This document shows, piece after piece, positions 60,243 to 64,000 of a stretch of DNA of 64,000 bases. Numbering within the stretch: position 1 is the first letter of the stretch; each line of letters begins with the position of its first letter. A program made the position numbers and the translations under genes. Where the stretch lies: contig NZ_JANUDX010000014.1 in NCBI RefSeq assembly GCF_024810105.1, positions 32,450-96,449 of the forward strand, read 5' to 3'. Below the pieces are notes generated by a model that saw only the letters and a program-made list of their open reading frames with translations, made no database searches and had not been told where the DNA came from. This stretch comes from Stenotrophomonas sp. BIGb0135 (lineage in GTDB: Bacteria > Pseudomonadota > Gammaproteobacteria > Xanthomonadales > Xanthomonadaceae).

Positions 60243-61052
60243 ATGGTGGCCGTGTTGTACGCGCCATCTGCGCCCAGCCTGGCTGTCCCCTCGGTAAGTC
60301 TCGGGGGCAGGGTGACGGTGACCTGGTGATTGGTGTCCTGGGCTACCGCGTACAGCCTGGGAAAGAGTGCCGGTGGTGGTGGCTGGGCTTTACGGGGAGG
60401 ACTCGGTAACGGTCAGGCAACGATCACAGCGCTGGGCCGGGGAAGCTGTGCGTATCGTATACAGGCCTGCAACGCGGCGGGCTGCAGCGGCTACTCATCG
60501 GTGGCAAGCGCCGCGATGATCCTGCGACCGGACAATGCGCCACAGTTGGTTGGCATCGGCATCAACAACTCCGGCAACTACACGGTGAGCTGGAGCGGCG
60601 TTGGCTGGACCACCACGTATCGATTGCAGGAGGCGCTGCAAGGCGCCGGCTGGTTAACCATTCACGATGAGGGCGCGACTCAGCGTGCGTTGTATGGGCG
60701 ACCGGAAGGCACGCACCAATACCGGGTGGCCGCCTGTAATGAGGCAGGCTGCTCGGATTGGTCCGGCACGATGCAGGTGCAGGTGCAGATGCCGCCACCG
60801 GTGCCATTCGGATTATGGGTGTGGTACGAGCGCATCTCGGGACTTAAGACTCGCTACAGCGCTTTCTGGGGTGACGACGGCACTTCGCTCGGCTTTGTGC
60901 TCGACGGTCCGGCCACCTGCATGACCTCGGAAATGAGCTGCGTCATGGAGGTCAACAAGGCGTCGAGTAGTGCGCCCTTCCGGGTGAGGGCCTGCAATGC
61001 TGCCGGCTGTTCCGCCTGGTCCGATCCCTTCGTTGCGGAGCAGATGCTATGA
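60243..61052 (+). pseudogene. Truncated FN3-like repeat protein with an in-frame stop
   Basis: In one frame the sequence reads APSAPSLAVPSVSLGGRVTV-TW, then a TGA (60327-60329), then LVSWATAYSLG and further FN3-like repeats. The repeats have the xanthomonad-type ends YRIQACNAAGCSGYS, YRVAACNEAGCSDWS and RVRACNAAGCSAWS. The region looks like the last three or four repeats of a larger protein, cut at the 5' side. A TTG at 60330 could allow a 240-residue product. Its stop overlaps (ATGA) the start of the RHS-type gene, the arrangement expected of neighbours in an intact locus. Confidence 0.6.
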
Positions 61053-62047
61053 GCCGCGCCTTCGATGCAGGGAAGCTGATGAGCTGCACTGTCGGGGCGT
61101 TGTTGCTGGTGCTTGGCGCGGCGCCACATGTTGACGCAGCCGAGGTGGTGGAGTAAATCCATACTGACGCGCTGGGATCGCCGGTGGCTGTGACGGACGC
61201 GAGCGGTGTGGTGATTGAGCGCACGGTCTATGGTGCGTACGGTGAGGTGATCAACCGGCCTTTGGCCGGAGGGCCGGGTTATACCGGTCATGTGGAGGAT
61301 GCCGAGACTGGGCTGAACTACATGCAGCAGCGGTACTACGAGCCGGAAGTCGGGCGGTTCTTGTCTGTTGATCCGGTGACGGCGCACAGTAATCCAGTTA
61401 AACAGTTCAACCGATATAGGTATGCAGACAGCAACCCGTATCGATTTGTTGATCCCGATGGTCGCGCGGGAACGGATTTCAGGTCAATCGGTAGTCACGT
61501 GGGACTTGGTGGCGCCTCAATGACTAATGTTCCGGGCATGGGGGGGACGTCAGAGAGTAACGCTGGTTCGCTCATCAACGATGGATTGAGAAAATTCACC
61601 AATGCGTCCGCTCAGTCCAGGTACAACGCTGCAGTTGCTGTTGTAAAAAAAGTCATGCCAACGGTGAGGACAATAAGCAGAAAGACCCCAGATGAATTCG
61701 CGAAGGTATTCATGAAGGTCTTTCAGCCAGCATCGACGAGGCTCGGGGTCGAGTTCGGAGCTGACATTGTCAGGCGCCTTGAAGGGTTTGGCACTGACGA
61801 AGTTGAGGTGGGATCCAAGTTTAGAAGAATTGATGGCGTGGGCGCAGAGGTTGGCGGTGCCGTCACGAACGGTGGATACAATATCCATACCCATCCTCTT
61901 GAGGATATATCAGGGTTGCCGCATGTCCCATTCTCTGGGGGTGATGTGCAGTTCAACATAACCCGCAACAGCACAGGTTATGTGTCTACGCCGGCCATGC
62001 GTCTGTTTAAAAATTCCCCGGGTGAAGGTGTCGAGGAGGTTCTTTGA
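61049..62047 (+). pseudogene. Short RHS-core protein with JAMM-like C-terminal domain, interrupted by one stop codon
   Basis: From the ATG at 61049 the frame gives a signal peptide (CTVGALLLVLGAAPHVDAAE) and EVVE, then TAA (61154-61156), then in the same frame IHTDALGSPVAVTDASG, GYTGHVEDAETGLNYMQQRY and RFLSVDPVTA, the RHS-associated core. Related proteins read E-Y-I-H-T-D here, so a single Tyr-to-stop change is likely. After DPDGR the variable C-terminus (about 170 residues) ends with YNIHTHPLEDISGLPHVPFSGGDV, an H-x-H-P ... S-x-x-D pattern as in JAB/MPN metallopeptidases. Restart at GTG 61184 would give 287 residues without a leader. Composition is A+T-richer than the surroundings. Confidence 0.7.
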
Positions 62048-62547
62048 AAGCTAGATCGGTTTTACTCATTGTCATAGTGTTGATGGTCTTTCTCTTCTGT
62101 ATCCTTATGTCGCTCAGGACCGCGATTCCTGGCGAGTGTCCTTGGAGGTTCTCTGAGAGATGCCAGACGTCATTTTCAAGGATCGCTGCGAACCCTGAAA
62201 GATATGTCGGAAGATATCTGTTTACCTATGGGTACGTCGCAGTGTCCGATGGTAATGTTTACCTTTATCGCAATGAGGCCAGTTATCGGGACGGTGATTA
62301 CTTTGATAGAATTTTAATCAACCTTTCAACTATCAAGAAGATGGATGAGGTGGAGAGGAGCCTTTACGTCTATACCTCGGTTTCTGGCGTGATGTACGCG
62401 GATGTCGTTGGAAAGGAGGGGCCTGCAATTGGGGGCTTCGATGAGGTAAGTATCTTTGAGCCCGACGTCAGGGTTACGAAGCGAGAGGGTTGGGGCGATG
62501 TCGGCATTCCGGTAGGGAGGATCGGCCCAGACGGGAATCCCCGATAA
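62044..62547 (+). CDS. Membrane-anchored small protein, candidate immunity protein
   Basis: The 167-residue protein starts at TTG overlapping the stop of the RHS-type gene (TTGA), with one transmembrane helix (SVLLIVIVLMVFLFCILMSL) and a soluble domain of unknown fold (RYVGRYLFTYGYVAVSDGNV). Placement directly behind a polymorphic-toxin C-terminus, the coupling and the low G+C content fit an immunity protein for the JAMM-like domain. There is no sequence proof. A later start is hard to place because the helix begins at once. Confidence 0.5.
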   Translation: MKARSVLLIVIVLMVFLFCILMSLRTAIPGECPWRFSERCQTSFSRIAANPERYVGRYLFTYGYVAVSDGNVYLYRNEASYRDGDYFDRILINLSTIKKMDEVERSLYVYTSVSGVMYADVVGKEGPAIGGFDEVSIFEPDVRVTKREGWGDVGIPVGRIGPDGNPR

Positions 62548-62657
62548 GATGTTGTGCACCTCCGGTTCGGCTGAGATGACGCTCATCGCCAGCACCCATG
62601 CTGTGCAAGGCGCGGATGCACCGTGTGCCGTTCAACAACCAGGAGGCAGGAGGCGCC

Positions 62658-62951
62658 ATGAAGATCAACGCAGGTGTCGCGATGTCGGTAGTTGCGGTAT
62701 GCCTGGCGGTTGTCGTCACGTTGACCGGGGCTGTCTTCAGGAACTACACCTACGTCGACTTCGAGCCGGCCCGATGCGGCAGTGAAGACACTTGGCTGCG
62801 CGTGGATATGATGGGGACGTTCAGCGGGGCGGCTCCTGCTGTGAGAGGAAGCCCTTACTACCTGCGTACTGCTGGTGCCGGCGTCCGGATCTGGAGCCCA
62901 GCATCCGACCTTGCAGGGGCTGACCCTATCCTCGGTATCCACGGGGGTTGA
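62658..62951 (+). CDS. Small protein with N-terminal membrane segment, possibly frameshifted
   Basis: A 97-residue frame from ATG 62658 with GGAGG upstream. It has a hydrophobic segment (VAMSVVAVCLAVVVTLTGAV, residues 6-25) and an extracytoplasmic part up to ILGIHGG. A second frame on the same strand (62875-63183), shifted by one base, continues with convincing protein sequence. The two may be one gene with a frameshift near 62880-62940. No family is recognised. Confidence 0.45.
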   Translation: MKINAGVAMSVVAVCLAVVVTLTGAVFRNYTYVDFEPARCGSEDTWLRVDMMGTFSGAAPAVRGSPYYLRTAGAGVRIWSPASDLAGADPILGIHGG

Positions 62952-63183
62952 AGTGGATTCAAGTCGATTCAAGCGATACGAGAAAACGCTGGCGGACGGA
63001 AGCACGGCGATGGGATACATCGCGGAGGGCCTTGACCTGCCTTACGACGACTATCGACTGACCGCCTTTCGTGCGCGCGATTTCCCAGGCGAAGGGGCGG
63101 ATGTGCCTGTCTCATGCCTGTTGAAGAAGAGCTACCGCGAGGAATGGAGGTTGCCTTGGTTGGATGCCCTCATGAGCGTTTGA
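62875..63183 (+). CDS. Continuation frame of the 62658 gene or a separate small protein
   Basis: A 102-codon frame from GTG 62875. Its later part (VEVDSSRFKRYEKTLADGST and DLPYDDYRLTAFRARDFPGE) has the composition of a real soluble domain, while the first 15-20 codons (overlapping the 62658 frame) do not. This supports a frameshifted single gene of about 170 residues. No domain is recognised. Confidence 0.4.
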   Translation: MPASGSGAQHPTLQGLTLSSVSTGVEVDSSRFKRYEKTLADGSTAMGYIAEGLDLPYDDYRLTAFRARDFPGEGADVPVSCLLKKSYREEWRLPWLDALMSV

Positions 63184-63229
63184 TGGGGTGCGGAATGGCT
63201 CTACCCACAGTGGGTCGCCTGCCCGGTGA

Positions 63230-64000
63230 TCACGCAGTGCGCCGCAACCGCGCCAACGCCAGATAGATCGCCGGCGTCGTATACAACGTCAGCCACTGGC
63301 TCACCAGCAACCCACCCACGATCGCGATCCCCAGCGGCTGGCGCATCTCCCACCCTTCGCCAGTAGCCAACATCAACGGCAACGTACCCAGCAACGCGGC
63401 CACACTGGTCATCAGGATCGGGCGAAAGCGCAGCCGTGCCGCCTCGCAGATCGCGTCATACGGCGACAAACCGCGCTCGCGTTCGGCCGACAGCGCGAAG
63501 TCGATCATCAGGATGGTGTTCTTCATCACCACGCCTACCAGCAGGAACAACCCCAACAGCGAAATCAGGTTCAACTCGTTGCCGAACGCCATCAGCGCCA
63601 GCAGTGCGCCCACGCCGGCGGAGGGCAGGGTGGACAGGATCGCCAGCGGCTGCACGAAGCTCTCGTACAACACACCCAGCACCAGGTACACCGCCAGCAT
63701 CGCGCCGACGATCAGCCACAGCTGGCGCTCGCGCAGTGTCTCGAAGCCACCGGCCTCGCCACTCAGCCTGGCCTGCACATGGGTGGGCAGCATGATCCCG
63801 GCCATCGCGCGGTCCACGGCTTTCACCGCCTGGTCCAGGGTCACGCCGGGTGCGAGCGCGAACTCGATCCAGACCGAGGCGAACTGCTGGCTGTGGTAAA
63901 TGCGATCCGGCGCCATGCCGTAGGACCAGCTGGCGATCGACGACAGCGGCAGGCGCTGGCCGTCCTTGCCGATCACGTGGATCTGGTCGAGCGTGGACGG
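63230..64000 (-). CDS. RND-family efflux permease (HAE1/MdtB-MdtC-like), C-terminal part only
   Basis: The last 257 or so codons of a multidrug RND pump; the gene continues beyond the window. Visible parts are the end of the periplasmic domain (LARLRR preceded by the last helices) and the membrane helices with GLFLLVGVVMKNTILMIDFAL and RFRPILMTSVAALLGTLPLML, then PLGIAIVGGLLVSQWLTLYTTP. The KNTIL..DFA string and QPLGI..VGG match the HAE1 group rather than heavy-metal CzcA pumps. Partner genes lie outside the window. Confidence 0.9.
   Translation of the reverse strand, partial: PSTLDQIHVIGKDGQRLPLSSIASWSYGMAPDRIYHSQQFASVWIEFALAPGVTLDQAVKAVDRAMAGIMLPTHVQARLSGEAGGFETLRERQLWLIVGAMLAVYLVLGVLYESFVQPLAILSTLPSAGVGALLALMAFGNELNLISLLGLFLLVGVVMKNTILMIDFALSAERERGLSPYDAICEAARLRFRPILMTSVAALLGTLPLMLATGEGWEMRQPLGIAIVGGLLVSQWLTLYTTPAIYLALARLRRTA

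Overview
The window is a G+C-rich gammaproteobacterial chromosome segment, most likely Stenotrophomonas or a close Xanthomonadaceae relative. The grounds are groESL beside dsbD-cutA, a heme oxygenase/bacteriophytochrome operon, short FN3/RHS proteins of the xanthomonad type, and above all short palindromes beginning GTAG (52248, 58664-58786, 60165) that look like the GTAG (SMAG) repeats of Stenotrophomonas. No rRNA, tRNA, CRISPR array or intact insertion sequence was seen.

1-9.7 kb is an accessory-looking block: three exported alpha/beta hydrolases, a cupin/carboxymuconolactone-decarboxylase fusion, two aldo/keto reductases (one with a Tat leader), a flavodoxin-like lipoprotein, a LysR regulator and the wreck of a second LysR gene. 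The first hydrolase is bracketed by two copies of a 26-bp palindrome. Two promoters share an operator-like element. 9.7-15.5 kb holds an exported hypothetical protein, an exported dikinase with the domain order of glucan water dikinases, and a divergent LysR/NmrA pair. 15.8-20.0 kb is a tightly coupled five-gene cluster (zinc alcohol dehydrogenase, acyl-CoA-dehydrogenase-like protein, PIG-L deacetylase, NodS-like methyltransferase, family 2 glycosyltransferase) of unknown product.

20-33.6 kb is signal transduction and light sensing: a four-PAS hybrid kinase, an exported carotenoid oxygenase with a DUF2141 partner, a NarL-type two-component pair, and an operon of two small proteins, heme oxygenase (bphO), bacteriophytochrome (bphP), a single-domain response regulator and a REC-PAS-PAS-kinase-REC hybrid. 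The overlaps suggest one phosphorelay.

33.7-49.6 kb carries an M23 peptidase, an AraC/hydrolase pair, arylamine N-acetyltransferase, a chemotaxis receptor, UvrA2, dGTPase, the cutA-dsbD-tlpA operon (dsbD with a duplicated N-terminal domain) and a secreted endonuclease. 50-57.4 kb carries groESL with a sigma-32-type promoter and a CIRCE-like operator, a serine hydrolase, a retropepsin-like protein, an OmpR/EnvZ-type pair and a DUF6445-like protein. 57.4-60.1 kb has a MarR/alkylation-repair operon behind a perfect 20-bp palindrome, a GTAG-repeat array, and aroG preceded by a leader peptide rich in Tyr, Phe and Trp plus an intrinsic terminator, that is, an apparent attenuator.

60.2-63.2 kb is a decaying polymorphic-toxin locus: FN3 remnants, a short RHS-core protein interrupted by one stop codon with a JAMM-like C-terminal domain, a candidate immunity protein, and a possibly frameshifted gene. 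Base composition drops visibly here. The window ends inside an RND efflux permease gene.
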